Assembly: GCA_002798175.1 (NCBI GenBank)
Contig: NWQL01000001.1
Location: 647,574 to 707,073, forward strand
DNA length: 59,500 nt
Source: Lysobacteraceae bacterium NML91-0213
Lineage (GTDB): Bacteria > Pseudomonadota > Gammaproteobacteria > Xanthomonadales > Xanthomonadaceae
Direction of reading: 5' to 3'
This document shows positions 7,886-17,981 of this stretch, piece by piece. The position numbers and the translations under genes were made by a program. Each line of letters begins with the position of its first letter. Within the stretch, counting starts at the first letter, position 1. The notes under the pieces were generated by a model. That model was not told where the DNA came from and made no database searches. It was given only the letters and a program-made list of their open reading frames with translations.

Positions 7886-9040
7886 ATGTCGAACATTTCC
7901 CCCGAGTTGCAGGCGCTTGCGCCCGAGATGGCGCAGTGGCGCCAGCGTATCCATGCCTGGCCCGAACTCGGCTTCGAGGAGGAGCGCACCTCCGCACTGG
8001 TGGCCGAAGTGCTGGAATCGCTGGGGCTGGAGGTGCATCGCGGCCTGGGCGGTACCGGCCTGGTGGCGGTGGTCGACAGTGGCGTGCCGGGCCCGTCGAT
8101 CGGCCTGCGCGCGGATATGGACGCGCTGCCGATGGACGAGCAGAACGACCTGCCGTTCCGCTCGCAGCGCCCGGGCGTTGCCCATACCTGCGGCCATGAC
8201 GGCCATACCGCGGCGCTGCTCGGCACCGCGCGCCAGCTGGTCGCGCATCCGCCGAAGACCGGCCGCGTGGTGCTGGTGTTCCAGCCGGCGGAAGAGGGCG
8301 GGCGCGGGGCGATCCGGATGATCGAGGACGGCCTGTTCGAGCGCTTCCACTGCGACGAGGTCTACGCCTTCCACAACATGCCGCTGCTCGGCTTCGGCGA
8401 GGGCAGCGTGCGCACCGGTGCCACCCTGCAGTCGCTGGGTGTGTTCGAGATCGCGATCGAGGGCGTGGGTGGGCATGCCGCGGCGCCGCACCGGGCGACC
8501 GATCCCCTGCAGGTGGCGGCGCGGCTGGCGGTGGAGATCGCGGCCATCGTCGGCCGCCATATCGACCCGATGGAGGCCGCGCTGATCAATGTCGGCAGCC
8601 TGCAGGCGGGCACCACCCACAACATCATCCCCGCCCACGCCAGCCTGAGCGGAACGATCCGTGCGCTGTCGGCCGACGTGCACGAACAACTGCTGTCCCG
8701 CCTGCGTGCGCTGTGCGACGGCTTTGCCGCGATCTCCGGCTGCACCATCGATCTGCAGCTGCCGCACTACAGCCCGCCCTGCGTGAACGCGCCGGAGCAG
8801 GCCGCGTTCGCGGCCGAGGCGATGCGCGAGGTGCTCGGCGCCGACAAGGTGAAAACCGACCTGCGCGCGTTCCCGTTCTCGGATGATTTCAGCTACATGC
8901 TCGAGCAGGCACCCGGTGCGTACCTGTTCCTGGGCATGGACAGCGCGATGTGCCACCACCCGACGTTCCGCTTCGACGACAACCTGCTGCCGGTGGCGGC
9001 GGCTGTGTTCGACCGCATCGTGCGCAAGCGGCTGGGCTGA
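7886..9040 (+). CDS. M20 family amidohydrolase (hippurate hydrolase/HipO-like)
   Basis: 384 residues. Metal-binding segment HTCGHDGHTA (Cys102, His104) and the catalytic QPAEEGG pair (Glu136-Glu137) mark the M20D di-metal amidohydrolases, which cleave N-acyl amino acids such as hippurate or N-acetylated substrates. An inserted dimerisation domain lies at about 185-300. The frame is open back to 7604, but ATG 7886 begins the recognisable fold and earlier codons would translate the 16-bp repeat array. No signal peptide. Monocistronic by spacing (57 nt to the next gene). Exact substrate unknown. Confidence 0.85.
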   Translation: MSNISPELQALAPEMAQWRQRIHAWPELGFEEERTSALVAEVLESLGLEVHRGLGGTGLVAVVDSGVPGPSIGLRADMDALPMDEQNDLPFRSQRPGVAHTCGHDGHTAALLGTARQLVAHPPKTGRVVLVFQPAEEGGRGAIRMIEDGLFERFHCDEVYAFHNMPLLGFGEGSVRTGATLQSLGVFEIAIEGVGGHAAAPHRATDPLQVAARLAVEIAAIVGRHIDPMEAALINVGSLQAGTTHNIIPAHASLSGTIRALSADVHEQLLSRLRALCDGFAAISGCTIDLQLPHYSPPCVNAPEQAAFAAEAMREVLGADKVKTDLRAFPFSDDFSYMLEQAPGAYLFLGMDSAMCHHPTFRFDDNLLPVAAAVFDRIVRKRLG

Positions 9041-9097
9041 GCCTTCGCGAGCCGGACGTCTCATCGACTGAGACGCCGCCGGCGCAGACTCCAGCGC

Positions 9098-10504
9098 ATG
9101 TCACGACGTACCGGCAGCGCCGATCTCCCGCTCCATGGCGGCCGCGTGCCCGCATGGCTGGGCCAGCGGATGACGCGGCTGGGCGCGGTGCTGTGCGAGG
9201 CGATCGTCATCGAATACGGCCGCGACGAACTGCTGCGCCGGCTTGCACACCCGTTCTGGTTCCAGAGTTTCGGCGCGGTGATGGGGATGGACTGGCATTC
9301 ATCGGGCATCACCACCAGCGTGATCGGCGCGCTCAAGCGCGGGCTGGCGCCGCTGGCGGGTGAGCTCGGCATCCATGTCTGCGGGGGCCGCGGCCGCCAA
9401 TCGCGCGCCACTCCGGCCGAGCTGATGGCGGTCGGCGAGCGCACCGGCGTCGATGGTGCGGCGCTGGCGCGTGCGAGCCGGCTGGTGGCCAAGGTCGACA
9501 GCGCCGCGGTGCAGGACGGCTTCGACCTCTACCTGCACGGTTTCATCGTTGCCGACGACGGCAAGTGGGTGGTGGTGCAGCAGGGCATGCACGGTGAACG
9601 CGGACAGGCGCGGCGTTACCACTGGCTGTCGGAAGGCCTGGAGAGCTTCGTCGATGCCCCGCATGCGGCGATCGACGGGCCGGGGCAGGGGCGCATCGTC
9701 AACCTCGCCGACCGTCGTGCCGCGGCCTCGCGCGAGGCGCAGGTGGACCTGCTCGCGGCGATGGGGCCGGAGGCGATTGCCTGCGAATTCGCGCGGCTGG
9801 GCACGGCGACGGCCGGCGTTGCGGTCACCGCGCAGGAAGATCCGTCGCCACGGGTGGCTTCGTCCCGTCCGGCGCCGGAGCGTCCGCGGCGCCGCAGGGA
9901 CGTCGTGACCGGCGATCTGTTCGGCGACACGACGTCCACGGTTCGGCTGCCGGCGCCGCGGCCGCCCGCGGGCCTGCCGCACCTGTCGCTGCCCGACCAC
10001 CACGAGGTGCGCGCCAGCGACATCGTGCTGAGGCGCCTGCACGGAAACCTTGCCGCGGCCGCCGATGCCGGGCCACGCGACTTCACCGAACTGCTGCAGG
10101 TACCCGGGGTCGGCGCGCGCACGGTCCGCGCGCTGGCACTGGTGGCCGAGGTCGTGCATGGCACGCCCTGCCGCTTCACCGATCCGGCGCGCTTCTCGCT
10201 GGCCCACGGTGGCAAGGACCGCCATCCGTTCCCGGTGCCGACCAGAGTGTTCGACCACACCATCGCGGTGATGAAGCAGGCGGTTGGCCAGGCGAAGCTC
10301 GGCAACGACGAGCGGCTGGCGGCGATCCGCCGGCTGGATGCGCAGTCGCGCACGCTGGAGGCGACCGCCACCGGGCCGACGCTGGACGCGTTCCTGGCCG
10401 ACGAGCGCGCGCAGTCGCACCGCTATGGCGGACGCAGCGTGTTCGGCTGGGAGCCGGCGCCGGCCTCCGCGCCCGTGGTTGCGCGCCGTCGCCGGACCGG
10501 GTGA
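9098..10504 (+). CDS. DUF763 domain protein with a helix-hairpin-helix segment
   Basis: 468 residues. The start (RRTGSADLPLHGGRVPAWL) and the motifs MGMDWHSSGIT and KWVVVQQGM are hallmarks of DUF763, a conserved family without a proven function. At about 328-355 the sequence ELLQVPGVGARTVRALAL is a helix-hairpin-helix, suggesting DNA binding. Residues 240-300 are a low-complexity Pro/Arg linker. It overlaps the next gene (a GIY-YIG-like protein) by one base (TGATG), so the two are translationally coupled. A role in DNA metabolism is inference from the HhH and the neighbour. Confidence 0.8.
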   Translation: MSRRTGSADLPLHGGRVPAWLGQRMTRLGAVLCEAIVIEYGRDELLRRLAHPFWFQSFGAVMGMDWHSSGITTSVIGALKRGLAPLAGELGIHVCGGRGRQSRATPAELMAVGERTGVDGAALARASRLVAKVDSAAVQDGFDLYLHGFIVADDGKWVVVQQGMHGERGQARRYHWLSEGLESFVDAPHAAIDGPGQGRIVNLADRRAAASREAQVDLLAAMGPEAIACEFARLGTATAGVAVTAQEDPSPRVASSRPAPERPRRRRDVVTGDLFGDTTSTVRLPAPRPPAGLPHLSLPDHHEVRASDIVLRRLHGNLAAAADAGPRDFTELLQVPGVGARTVRALALVAEVVHGTPCRFTDPARFSLAHGGKDRHPFPVPTRVFDHTIAVMKQAVGQAKLGNDERLAAIRRLDAQSRTLEATATGPTLDAFLADERAQSHRYGGRSVFGWEPAPASAPVVARRRRTG

Positions 10505-11103
10505 TGGATCGGGTCGATGCCGGCGCGGACGGGAGCGGTGCGACCCTCGCGATCGACGGCCGCTGCTTCGCCTACGTGTTTCCGTGCCGCTGGGAAGACC
10601 ACTGCAAGATCGGCTTCTCGCGCGATCCGCTCGGGCGCATCGCGTCGCTGCATCCGCGCTGGTACGACTTTTTCGACCTCGGGCGCGGCGTGCTGGTGGA
10701 AGCCGAATCGGTACGCGATGCGCGCGATTTCGAACTGCGGCTGCGCGCACCGCTGCGTGACCACAACGCACCGGCACCCCTGTCGGTGCGGATGGAGGCC
10801 GGTGGCGGCACCGAATGGTTTCGCGGCGTGGAGACGCTGCTCGACGCGGCGGTGCGCGACCTCGCCGTGGAGGGTTACCACGTGCGGCCATTGCGGGCAT
10901 GGCTGCATGCCGCGCTGGCAGCGCGGCGCGATGGCCTGCACGAGTGGACGCTCGTGCAGCTGTCGGTCGATGAGCTCGAAGGCCTGTGCGGCGACACGCC
11001 GGCACAGCGCCGCCTGCGCGACCAGCTCGATGCCTTCGACGCACTGTCGATCGTCGTCGACGACGTGCTTCCGGGAGCGGTGCGCGACTGGTACCGGCGC
11101 TGA
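10504..11103 (+). CDS. GIY-YIG/T5orf172-like nuclease-domain protein
   Basis: 199 residues. The N-terminal half shows a GIY-YIG-like pattern: Tyr24 (AYVF), KIGFS with Lys35-Ile36-Gly37, Arg45 in PLGRIASL, and a possible catalytic Glu77 in DFELRL, then TEWFRG. This resembles the T5orf172 branch (vKIG, R, E, EWF). The C-terminal half is helical and unrecognised. ATG 10504 overlaps the DUF763 stop. If active it would nick or cut DNA, perhaps with the DUF763 protein. No membrane segment or signal. Assignment is by motif only. Confidence 0.6.
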   Translation: MDRVDAGADGSGATLAIDGRCFAYVFPCRWEDHCKIGFSRDPLGRIASLHPRWYDFFDLGRGVLVEAESVRDARDFELRLRAPLRDHNAPAPLSVRMEAGGGTEWFRGVETLLDAAVRDLAVEGYHVRPLRAWLHAALAARRDGLHEWTLVQLSVDELEGLCGDTPAQRRLRDQLDAFDALSIVVDDVLPGAVRDWYRR

Positions 11104-11165
11104 CCTTGCGACTGCTTCACGCAGCGATTGCTACATCGACCGCTCCACGCCATCGGAGCACCGTC

Positions 11166-11672
11166 ATGCCGGAACAGAAGACCCGCAGGGCCGCGAAGAA
11201 GGCCGCGCGCGAGGGCAAGTCCGCCAGTACCCAGGCCGGCCCATACGTGAAGGAGGAAATCGAGCACGTGCGCGAAGGCAGGCACGGCGCGAAGAACACG
11301 AAGCAGGCCATCGCGATCGGCCTGTCCAAGGCACGCCGCGATGGCGTCGAGGCCAAGCCGTCGAAGACCGCCTCCAAGGCGACGAAGAAGAAGGCCGCGC
11401 AGGACACGAAGGCGTCGAAGAAGGCCACGAAGAAGACCTCGGCCAGGCGTTCCACCGCGGCGAAGAAGGCACTCAGGACCGCCAGCAGGAAGACCACCGC
11501 GAAGAAGGTCGCCGGGAAGAAGGCGCTGTCGACGCAGGCGAAGAAGGCCGCCTCCAAACGCGCCGCGGCCAGCCGTTCGGCGGCAGCGAAGAAGGCGGCC
11601 AAGACCAAGGGCGCGGCAGGCCGCAAGGCGGCGGCGAAGAAGGCCGCGCGCACGCGCCAGAAGTCCGACTGA
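11166..11672 (+). CDS. DUF6496 protein with histone H1-like basic tail
   Basis: 168 residues. The N-terminal part (PYVKEEIEHVREGRHGAKNT, about 25-44, then QAIAIGLSKARRDG) is the DUF6496 core. From about residue 60 to the end it is almost only Lys, Ala, Thr, Ser and Arg in KKA-type repeats, like the tails of bacterial H1-like proteins Hc1 and AlgP. It should bind DNA without sequence preference and may compact the nucleoid. It follows the GIY-YIG gene by 62 nt with a GGAG 9 nt before ATG 11166. The repeat tail is prone to length variation between strains. Confidence 0.8.
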   Translation: MPEQKTRRAAKKAAREGKSASTQAGPYVKEEIEHVREGRHGAKNTKQAIAIGLSKARRDGVEAKPSKTASKATKKKAAQDTKASKKATKKTSARRSTAAKKALRTASRKTTAKKVAGKKALSTQAKKAASKRAAASRSAAAKKAAKTKGAAGRKAAAKKAARTRQKSD

Positions 11673-11758
11673 TCGCGGGCGTCACTGCTGGCCGGAACGG
11701 GACCGTCGACGGCTGGTCCGGGCAGATGGCGCCCTGTTCGTCGAGCCGTGGCGCGGCC

Positions 11759-12003
11759 GGGACGACCAGGTGGCGGCGCAGCCATTCAGCGAACCCGTCC
11801 TCGTCGAGGCGGCCTCCGGCGAGGCGGATGTCGGCCGGATACAACATGACATCGTCGGCGGCGATCGAACCTCCGTTGAGGATCACGAACGCTTCGCGGG
11901 TACCGCCGCAGTCCGCTTGTTGCCGTCCACGAAGGGATGACTGCGAGCGATTCCATGCGCCAGGCCGGCAGCAAGCGAGGCAGATGACCGATGCCCATCA
12001 CCG
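11759..12003 (-). pseudogene. remnant of a Doc (death-on-curing, Fic-fold) toxin gene
   Basis: Reading leftward from about 12003, one frame gives LAAGLAHGIARSHPFVDGNK followed by RTA: the Fic/Doc active-site loop HPFxDGNKR. It hits a stop at 11886 after AAVPAKRS. Shifting by one base at about 11890 continues the fold as AFVILNGGSIAADD and then RLDEDGFAEWLRRHLV, the normal C-terminus. The N-terminal half and any Phd-type antitoxin are missing; the break coincides with the lexA promoter. The gene is therefore truncated and frameshifted, and not functional as a Doc kinase. Confidence 0.7.
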
Positions 12004-12010
12004 CTCGCAG

Positions 12011-12026
12011 GTGTACGGATGTACAC
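12011..12026. promoter_or_regulatory. LexA2-type SOS box
   Basis: GTGTACGGATGTACAC: 6-bp inverted arms with a 4-nt spacer. Its core TGTAC-N4-GTACA agrees with the LexA2 operator described for Xanthomonas (TGTACAAATGTACA). It ends 28 nt before the lexA start, so the repressor would control its own gene and the mutagenesis cassette. Confidence 0.8.
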
Positions 12027-12054
12027 TTCGGGTCCAGTCCGATTGGCATTGCCG

Positions 12055-12660
12055 ATGTCCTTCCTCCTGTCCCCCCGCCGTGCCGCCATCCTCGCCTTCC
12101 TGCGCGAGCGTGCCGCCGAAGGCCGGCCGCCGAGCCTGGCCGAGATCGCCGCGCAGTTCGGGTTCTCGTCGCGCAGTGCCGCGCAGAAGCACGTGCATGC
12201 GCTGGCCGAGGCGGGGCTGATCGAACACGCCGCCGGGCACGCCCGCGGCATCCGCCTGGCAGCGGGCGAACGTCCCGACCTGTTGGCCCTGCCGGTCCTG
12301 GGCCGGGTGGCGGCCGGCCAGCCGATCGGTGCCGATATCGGCCTGGACCAGCAGCTGTGGCTGGATCGCGGGCTGTTCGGGCTGCGCCCGGACTACCTGC
12401 TGCGGGTGCAGGGCGACTCGATGATCGACGACGGCATCCTCGATGGCGACCTGGTCGGCGTGCACCGCAGCGCCGATGCGCGCGACGGCCAGACCGTGGT
12501 GGCCCGGCTCGAGGGCGAGCTCACCATCAAGCGGCTGGAGAAGCGGCACGACCGCCTGCGCCTGTTGCCGCGCAATCCGGCGCACGCACCCATCGCTGTT
12601 CCTGCCGGGGCCGATTTCGCCATCGAGGGGCTGTTCTGCGGCCTGGTGCGGCAGGGCTGA
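12055..12660 (+). CDS. lexA: LexA-family SOS repressor (LexA2 of the mutagenesis cassette)
   Basis: 201 residues. N-terminal winged HTH (about 6-65), then the S24 autoprotease: cleavage site Ala87-Gly88 in VLGRVAAGQPI, catalytic Ser122 (GDSMID) and Lys159 (TIKRL). RecA filaments would trigger self-cleavage and derepression. ATG 12055 is chosen because an in-frame ATG at 12019 falls inside the LexA box. It heads lexA-imuA-imuB-dnaE2-alkB, all spaced by 2-10 nt, and a box of the matching type lies in its promoter. The HTH (FGFSSRSAAQKHVHALAEAG) is the divergent type seen in LexA2. Confidence 0.9.
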   Translation: MSFLLSPRRAAILAFLRERAAEGRPPSLAEIAAQFGFSSRSAAQKHVHALAEAGLIEHAAGHARGIRLAAGERPDLLALPVLGRVAAGQPIGADIGLDQQLWLDRGLFGLRPDYLLRVQGDSMIDDGILDGDLVGVHRSADARDGQTVVARLEGELTIKRLEKRHDRLRLLPRNPAHAPIAVPAGADFAIEGLFCGLVRQG

Positions 12661-12662
12661 AG

Positions 12663-13295
12663 ATGGGCGACGTCCTGCCACTGGAAGCGTTGCTTGCCGC
12701 GCGCACGGTCTGGCCGGCAGGCAAGGGCGCGGTGCGGGTGGCCGATGGCGAGCCCACCGGCCACCCGGCGCTGGATGCGGTGCTGCCGCAGGGCGGTTGG
12801 CCGCGGCGGAGCCTGAGTGAACTGCTGCTGCCGGCCGACGGCGTGGGCGAACTCGAACTGCTGCTGCCGGCACTGGCGCGCTTCACCGCCGCTGGCAGCC
12901 CGGTGGTGCTGGTGGCGCCACCCTACCTGCCCTATGCGCCGGCCTGGCAGGCGGCAGGCGTCGATCTGGCCTGGTTGCACGTGGTGGAGGCGCAGCCACG
13001 CGATGCGCTGTGGGCGTTCGAGCAGTGCCTGCGCTCGGGTGCCTGCGCGGCGGTGGTGGGCTGGCCGCGGACTGCAGACGAACGGGCGCTGCGACGGCTG
13101 CAGGTGGCGGCCGACAGCGGCGACTGCTGTGCGTTCGCGGTGCGCGACCGCCGCCATGCCGACAATCCGTCGCCGGCGGCGCTGCGGCTGGAATGGGCGG
13201 CCGGGGCCTGGCACGTGCGCAAATGCCGCGGCGGGCAGGTGCCGTCCCAGCCCCTGCAACTGCGCCCGGGTCCACTGGCGACCCTTCCGCATTGA
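12663..13295 (+). CDS. imuA: ImuA, translesion synthesis accessory protein
   Basis: 210 residues, RecA/SulA-like. The segment GHPALDAVLPQGGWPRRSLSE (shortened here to its key part LDAVLPQGGWPRRS, about 37-50) is the usual ImuA start, followed by a core strand PVVLVAPPYLPYAPAW. Like other ImuA proteins it lacks a clear Walker A motif. It works with ImuB and DnaE2 in damage-induced mutagenesis. It starts 2 nt after lexA and ends 9 nt before imuB. Confidence 0.85.
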   Translation: MGDVLPLEALLAARTVWPAGKGAVRVADGEPTGHPALDAVLPQGGWPRRSLSELLLPADGVGELELLLPALARFTAAGSPVVLVAPPYLPYAPAWQAAGVDLAWLHVVEAQPRDALWAFEQCLRSGACAAVVGWPRTADERALRRLQVAADSGDCCAFAVRDRRHADNPSPAALRLEWAAGAWHVRKCRGGQVPSQPLQLRPGPLATLPH

Positions 13296-13304
13296 ACCGC
13301 CACC

Positions 13305-14723
13305 ATGCTCTGGGCCTGCATCCTCCTGCCGCAGCTGGCGCTCGACGCCGTTCTCCGCCGCTGCCCTGATCCGGACGCGCCGCTGGCGCTGGTCACCGGG
13401 CCTGCGCAGCTGCGCAGCCTGCATGCGGTCAATGCCGCCGCCGCCGCGGCAGGCCTGCGCCCGGGCCAGCGGCTGGTGGCCGCGCAGGCGCTGTCGCCCG
13501 GCTTCGCCATGGTCGAACACGTCCCCGCGCGCGAGGCCGCCGCGCAGCAGTTCCTGGCCGCCTGGGCCTACCGCCACAGCTCGCTGGTGAGCACTGCCTG
13601 GACGGGGGCGATCGTGCTGGAGGCACGTGCCAGCTTCCGCCTGTTCGGGCCCTGGCCGCGGTTCGAACGCCGCCTGCGCGAGGAACTCGATGCGCTCGGT
13701 TTCCGCCATCGCATCGCGCTGGCGCCCACGCCCCGCGCGGCGCGGGTGCTGGCCGGCCTGCGCGACGGATTCGCCGTCACCCATGCCGATGCGATGGCGA
13801 GGGTACTCGATCCGGTGCCGGTGCGACGCGCCGCATTGCCCGATGACGCCGGCGAACGCCTGCACCGGATGGGCGTGCGCACGCTGGGCACGCTGCGCGG
13901 ATTGCCGTCGGACACCGTGCGCCGCCGCTTCGGTGCAGGCGTGCTCGACCACCTGCAGCGCCTGTATGGCGAGGCCGACGATCCACTGCCCTGGTACGCG
14001 CCGCCGGACCGCTTCGACGCCCGCGTCGAAATGGGCTACGAGGTCGAAAGCCACATGGCGCTGCTGTTTCCGCTGCGGCGGATGATCGGCGACCTGTGCA
14101 CCACGCTGTCGATCCGCGATGGCGGGGTGCAGCACTTCGAGCTGCGGCTCGAACACGAGCAGGGCCACACCACCGTGGATGTGGGTCTGCTGGCGCCGGA
14201 GCGCGACCCGGCACTGCTGTTCGAGGTCGCGCGCAGCCGGCTGGAACGGGTGGAGGTGGCGCGGCCGGTGCTGGCACTGCGGCTGCATGCCGCATCGTTG
14301 CCGGCGTTCGTGCCGGCCAGCCGCGACCTGTTCGACCAGCGCCTGCAGCAGGGCATGCCATGGCCGCAGTTGCGCGAGCGCTTGCGAGGGCGGCTGGGCG
14401 ATGGCGCGGTGTACCGCCTCGCCCCGGCCGACGATCCGCGGCCGGAACGCGCGTGGCGCAGGCTCGAGGGCGATGCGGGCGTGGTGCCCACCGCGCCGCC
14501 GCGGCCCCCCCGTCCGGGCTGGCTGCTGCCACAGCCGGTGCCGTTGCGCGACCACCGCATCGACATCCTGCACGGCCCGGAGCGGCTGGAAAGCGGCTGG
14601 TGGGATGGCGACGACGTGCGCCGTGACTACTACGTGGTGTGCACCTCGCAGGGTCAGCGCGCCTGGGCCTATACGCCCGCCGGCCAGCGCGATGGCTGGA
14701 TGCTGCACGGATGGTTCGGATGA
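13305..14723 (+). CDS. imuB: ImuB, catalytically inactive Y-family polymerase homologue
   Basis: 472 residues. Y-family fold with the palm, thumb and little-finger regions, but the first metal-binding Asp of the palm is replaced (start reads [14 protein letters not shown] instead of the D-x-D type), and the SIDE-type motif is [12 protein letters not shown]. In characterised systems ImuB acts as a hub joining beta clamp, ImuA and DnaE2, not as a polymerase. It lies between imuA and dnaE2 with 9-10 nt gaps. Confidence 0.88.
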   Translation: MLWACILLPQLALDAVLRRCPDPDAPLALVTGPAQLRSLHAVNAAAAAAGLRPGQRLVAAQALSPGFAMVEHVPAREAAAQQFLAAWAYRHSSLVSTAWTGAIVLEARASFRLFGPWPRFERRLREELDALGFRHRIALAPTPRAARVLAGLRDGFAVTHADAMARVLDPVPVRRAALPDDAGERLHRMGVRTLGTLRGLPSDTVRRRFGAGVLDHLQRLYGEADDPLPWYAPPDRFDARVEMGYEVESHMALLFPLRRMIGDLCTTLSIRDGGVQHFELRLEHEQGHTTVDVGLLAPERDPALLFEVARSRLERVEVARPVLALRLHAASLPAFVPASRDLFDQRLQQGMPWPQLRERLRGRLGDGAVYRLAPADDPRPERAWRRLEGDAGVVPTAPPRPPRPGWLLPQPVPLRDHRIDILHGPERLESGWWDGDDVRRDYYVVCTSQGQRAWAYTPAGQRDGWMLHGWFG

Positions 14724-14733
14724 GGGCGCGGCG

Positions 14734-17700
14734 ATGAGCGGTGACCTCTTCGACGGCCTCGGCCGCGATACCCCCGGCGTGCAGATCCCCCGCGCCTGGG
14801 CGGTCGGCCAGCGCCTGCGCCAGGCCGCCAACGATGCGGTGGGCGATGACGGCAACCTGCCGGCCTATGCGGAACTGCATTGCCTGTCGGACTTCTCGTT
14901 CCTGCGCGGTGCTTCCAGTGCCGAGCAGCTGTTCGCGCGCGCCCTGCAATGCGGTTACGAAGCGCTGGCGATCACCGACGAATGTTCGCTGGCCGGCATC
15001 GTGCGCGCGCTGGAAGCATCGGAAGCCACCGGCCTGCGTCTTGTCGTGGGCAGCGAGTTCCGCCTGCTCGACGGCCTGCGTTTCGTGCTGCTGGTGGAGA
15101 ATGCGCAGGGTTATACGCAGCTGTGCCGGTTGATCACCAGCGGCCGCCGCGCCGGCGGCAAGGGAGCCTACCGGCTCACCCGCGCGGACGTGGAAGCGGT
15201 GTTCGCCGGCACTGATCCCGGGGTGTTCGCGCTGTGGCTGCCCGGCAGCAGGCCGGACGCCGGCGAGGGGCGCTGGCTGCAGCAGGTGTTCGGCGCCACG
15301 CGCACCCACCTTGCCGTGGAACTGCACCGCGAACGCGATGACTCGCAGCGGCTGGACCAGCTGCTGGCGCTGTCGGACGCACTGGGCATGCCCGCGCTGG
15401 CCAGCGGCGACGTGCACATGGCCACCCGCCGCGAGCGCATCGTGCAGGACACGCTGACCGCGATCCGCCACAACCTGCCGCTGGCCGAATGCGGCGCGCA
15501 CCTGTTCCGCAACGGCGAGCGCCACCTGCGCACGCGCCGCGCGCTGGGCAATATCCATCCGCACCATCTGCTCGACGCCGCGGTCGCGCTGTCGCGGCGC
15601 TGCACCTTCGACCTGCGCACGCTGGACTACCGCTACCCGAAGGAACTGGTGCCCGACGGCCACACCGCCACCACCTGGTTGCGGCAGCTGGTGGTGGCGG
15701 GTGCGCGCGAGCGCTGGCCGGAAGGCACGCCGAAAAAAGTGTGGGCGACGATCGAGGAGGAACTGGAACTGATCGCCGGCCTCGGTTACGAGGCGTTCTT
15801 CCTCACCGTGCACGACGTGGTCCGCTTCGCGCGCGGCCGCGGCATCCTCTGCCAGGGCCGTGGTTCGTCGGCCAACTCGGCGGTCTGCTATGCGCTGGGC
15901 ATCACCGCGGTCAATCCCGACGAGACCCGCCTGCTGATGGCGCGCTTCCTGTCGAAGGAGCGCAACGAGCCGCCCGACATCGATGTCGATTTCGAACACG
16001 AGCGGCGCGAGGAAGTCATCCAGTACGTGTACGCGAAATACGGGCGCGAGCGTGCCGCGCTGGCGGCCACGGTGATCAGCTACCGGGGCAAGAGCGCGGT
16101 GCGTGACGTGGCGCGCGTGTTCGGCCTGCCGCCCGACCAGATCACCCTGCTGGCCAACTGCTATGGCTGGGGCAACGGTGCCACGCCGATGGAGCAGCGC
16201 ATCACCGAGGCCGGCTTCGACCTCGCCAATCCATTGATCCAGCGCGTGCTGCAGGTCACCGAACAGCTGCGCGACCACCCGCGCCACCTGTCGCAGCACG
16301 TCGGCGGCTTCGTGATTTCCGACGAGCCGCTGTGGCACCTGGTGCCGGTGGAGAACGCGGCCATGGCCGAGCGCACCATCATCCAGTGGGACAAGGACGA
16401 CCTGGAGACGATGAAGCTGCTCAAGGTCGATTGCCTCGCCCTGGGCATGCTGACCTGCATCCGCAAGACGCTCGACCTGGTGCGCGGGCAGCGTGGCCGC
16501 GACTACGACATCGCCACCATTCCCGGCGACGACAGGGACACCTACGCAATGATCCAGATCGCCGATACCGTCGGCGTGTTCCAGATCGAGTCGCGCGCGC
16601 AGATGGCGATGCTGCCGCGGCTCAAGCCCGCGCGGTTCTACGACCTGGTGATCGAGGTGGCGATCGTGCGGCCCGGGCCGATCCAGGGGCAGATGGTGCA
16701 TCCTTACCTGCGCCGCCGGCAGGGCAAGGAGCCGATCCTGTATCCGTCGCCCGACGTGCAGGCGATCCTCGGCGAAACCCTCGGCGTGCCGCTGTTCCAG
16801 GAGCAGGTGATGGAACTGGTGATCCTGGCCGGCTACACGCCAGAGGAAGCCGACCGCCTGCGCCGTTCGATGGCGGCCTGGCGGCGTGGCGGCGACATGG
16901 AATCGCATCGCGCGCGCATCCGCGAGCTGATGGAAGGCAAGGGCTATGCGCCCGAGTTCATCGACCAGATCTTCGAGCAGATCAAGGGCTTCGGTTCCTA
17001 CGGTTTTCCGCAGAGCCATTCGGCCTCGTTCGCCAAGCTGGTCTACGCCAGCTGCTGGCTCAAGCGCCACGAGCCGGCGGCCTTCGCCTGCGGCCTGCTC
17101 AATTCGCAGCCGATGGGCTTCTATTCGCCCAGCCAGATCGTGCAGGACGCACGTCGCGGCAGCCTGCACCGCGAAGCGGTGGAAGTGCTGCCGGTCGACG
17201 TGATGCACAGCGATTGGGACAGCACGCTGGTTGGCGGGCGGATCTGGTGCAGCGAGGAAGATCCCGGCGAACAGCCGGCGATCCGCCTGGGCCTGCGCCA
17301 GGTGGCGGGGCTGCCGGAGGCGGTGGCGCACCGCATCGTCGAAGCACGTGCGCAGCGGCCGTTCGCCGGCATCGCCGACCTGTGCCTGCGTGCCGGTCTC
17401 GACGAAAAGGCGCGCACGGCGCTGGCCGAAGCCGATGCGTTGCGCTCGCTGTCGGGCCACCGCAACGACGCACGCTGGGCGGTGGCGGGTATTGAACGTC
17501 GCCTGCCGTTGCTGCCGGGCAGCCCGGAAGAAACCGCGGTGGAACTGCCGGCGCCCCGACGTGGCGAGGAACTGCTGGCCGACTATCACAGCGTGGGCCT
17601 GACCCTGCGGGAACACCCGATGGCCCTGCTGCGTGCACAGATGAACCGCCGACGCATCCTCGGCCTGCGCGCGCTGCGCGAGCGTCGCCACGGCAGCGGC

Positions 17701-17976
17701 GTGCACGTGGCCGGTCTGGTCACCCAGCGCCAGCGGCCGGGCACCGCCAAGGGCACGATCTTCGTCACCCTCGAGGACGAGGACGGGATGATCAACGTGA
17801 TCGTCTGGCCCCATCTTGCGTTGCGGCGGCGGCGTGCGTTGCTGGAATCGCGGCTGCTGGCCGTGCGTGGGCGCTGGGAGCGCGTCGACGGGGTGGAACA
17901 CCTGATCGCCGGCGATCTCGAAGACCTCAGCGGCCTGCTGGGCGGGCTGTCGCTGCCATCCCGTGATTTCCACTGA
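14734..17976 (+). CDS. dnaE2: error-prone DNA polymerase III alpha subunit DnaE2
   Basis: 1080 residues, matching the DnaE2 family. N-terminal PHP domain (from about 46, [16 protein letters not shown]), then the C-family palm with catalytic acids in [10 protein letters not shown] (Asp415, Asp417, Asp419), the thumb/fingers, tandem HhH and a C-terminal OB fold (about 985-1060). It performs damage-induced translesion synthesis with ImuA and ImuB. ATG 14734 is 10 nt after the imuB stop. The OB fold and lack of the tau-binding tail distinguish it from replicative DnaE1. Confidence 0.93.
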   Translation: MSGDLFDGLGRDTPGVQIPRAWAVGQRLRQAANDAVGDDGNLPAYAELHCLSDFSFLRGASSAEQLFARALQCGYEALAITDECSLAGIVRALEASEATGLRLVVGSEFRLLDGLRFVLLVENAQGYTQLCRLITSGRRAGGKGAYRLTRADVEAVFAGTDPGVFALWLPGSRPDAGEGRWLQQVFGATRTHLAVELHRERDDSQRLDQLLALSDALGMPALASGDVHMATRRERIVQDTLTAIRHNLPLAECGAHLFRNGERHLRTRRALGNIHPHHLLDAAVALSRRCTFDLRTLDYRYPKELVPDGHTATTWLRQLVVAGARERWPEGTPKKVWATIEEELELIAGLGYEAFFLTVHDVVRFARGRGILCQGRGSSANSAVCYALGITAVNPDETRLLMARFLSKERNEPPDIDVDFEHERREEVIQYVYAKYGRERAALAATVISYRGKSAVRDVARVFGLPPDQITLLANCYGWGNGATPMEQRITEAGFDLANPLIQRVLQVTEQLRDHPRHLSQHVGGFVISDEPLWHLVPVENAAMAERTIIQWDKDDLETMKLLKVDCLALGMLTCIRKTLDLVRGQRGRDYDIATIPGDDRDTYAMIQIADTVGVFQIESRAQMAMLPRLKPARFYDLVIEVAIVRPGPIQGQMVHPYLRRRQGKEPILYPSPDVQAILGETLGVPLFQEQVMELVILAGYTPEEADRLRRSMAAWRRGGDMESHRARIRELMEGKGYAPEFIDQIFEQIKGFGSYGFPQSHSASFAKLVYASCWLKRHEPAAFACGLLNSQPMGFYSPSQIVQDARRGSLHREAVEVLPVDVMHSDWDSTLVGGRIWCSEEDPGEQPAIRLGLRQVAGLPEAVAHRIVEARAQRPFAGIADLCLRAGLDEKARTALAEADALRSLSGHRNDARWAVAGIERRLPLLPGSPEETAVELPAPRRGEELLADYHSVGLTLREHPMALLRAQMNRRRILGLRALRERRHGSGVHVAGLVTQRQRPGTAKGTIFVTLEDEDGMINVIVWPHLALRRRRALLESRLLAVRGRWERVDGVEHLIAGDLEDLSGLLGGLSLPSRDFH

Positions 17977-17981
17977 CCGGC

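Noticed and set aside
11341..11940. 199-codon Arg-rich plus-strand frame over the histone-like gene
   Set aside because: Alternative reading of Lys/Ala codons; the DUF6496 frame has the conserved domain and a ribosome binding site.
12019..12054. Earlier ATG for lexA at 12019
   Set aside because: It lies inside the LexA box, and the added residues are not family-like.
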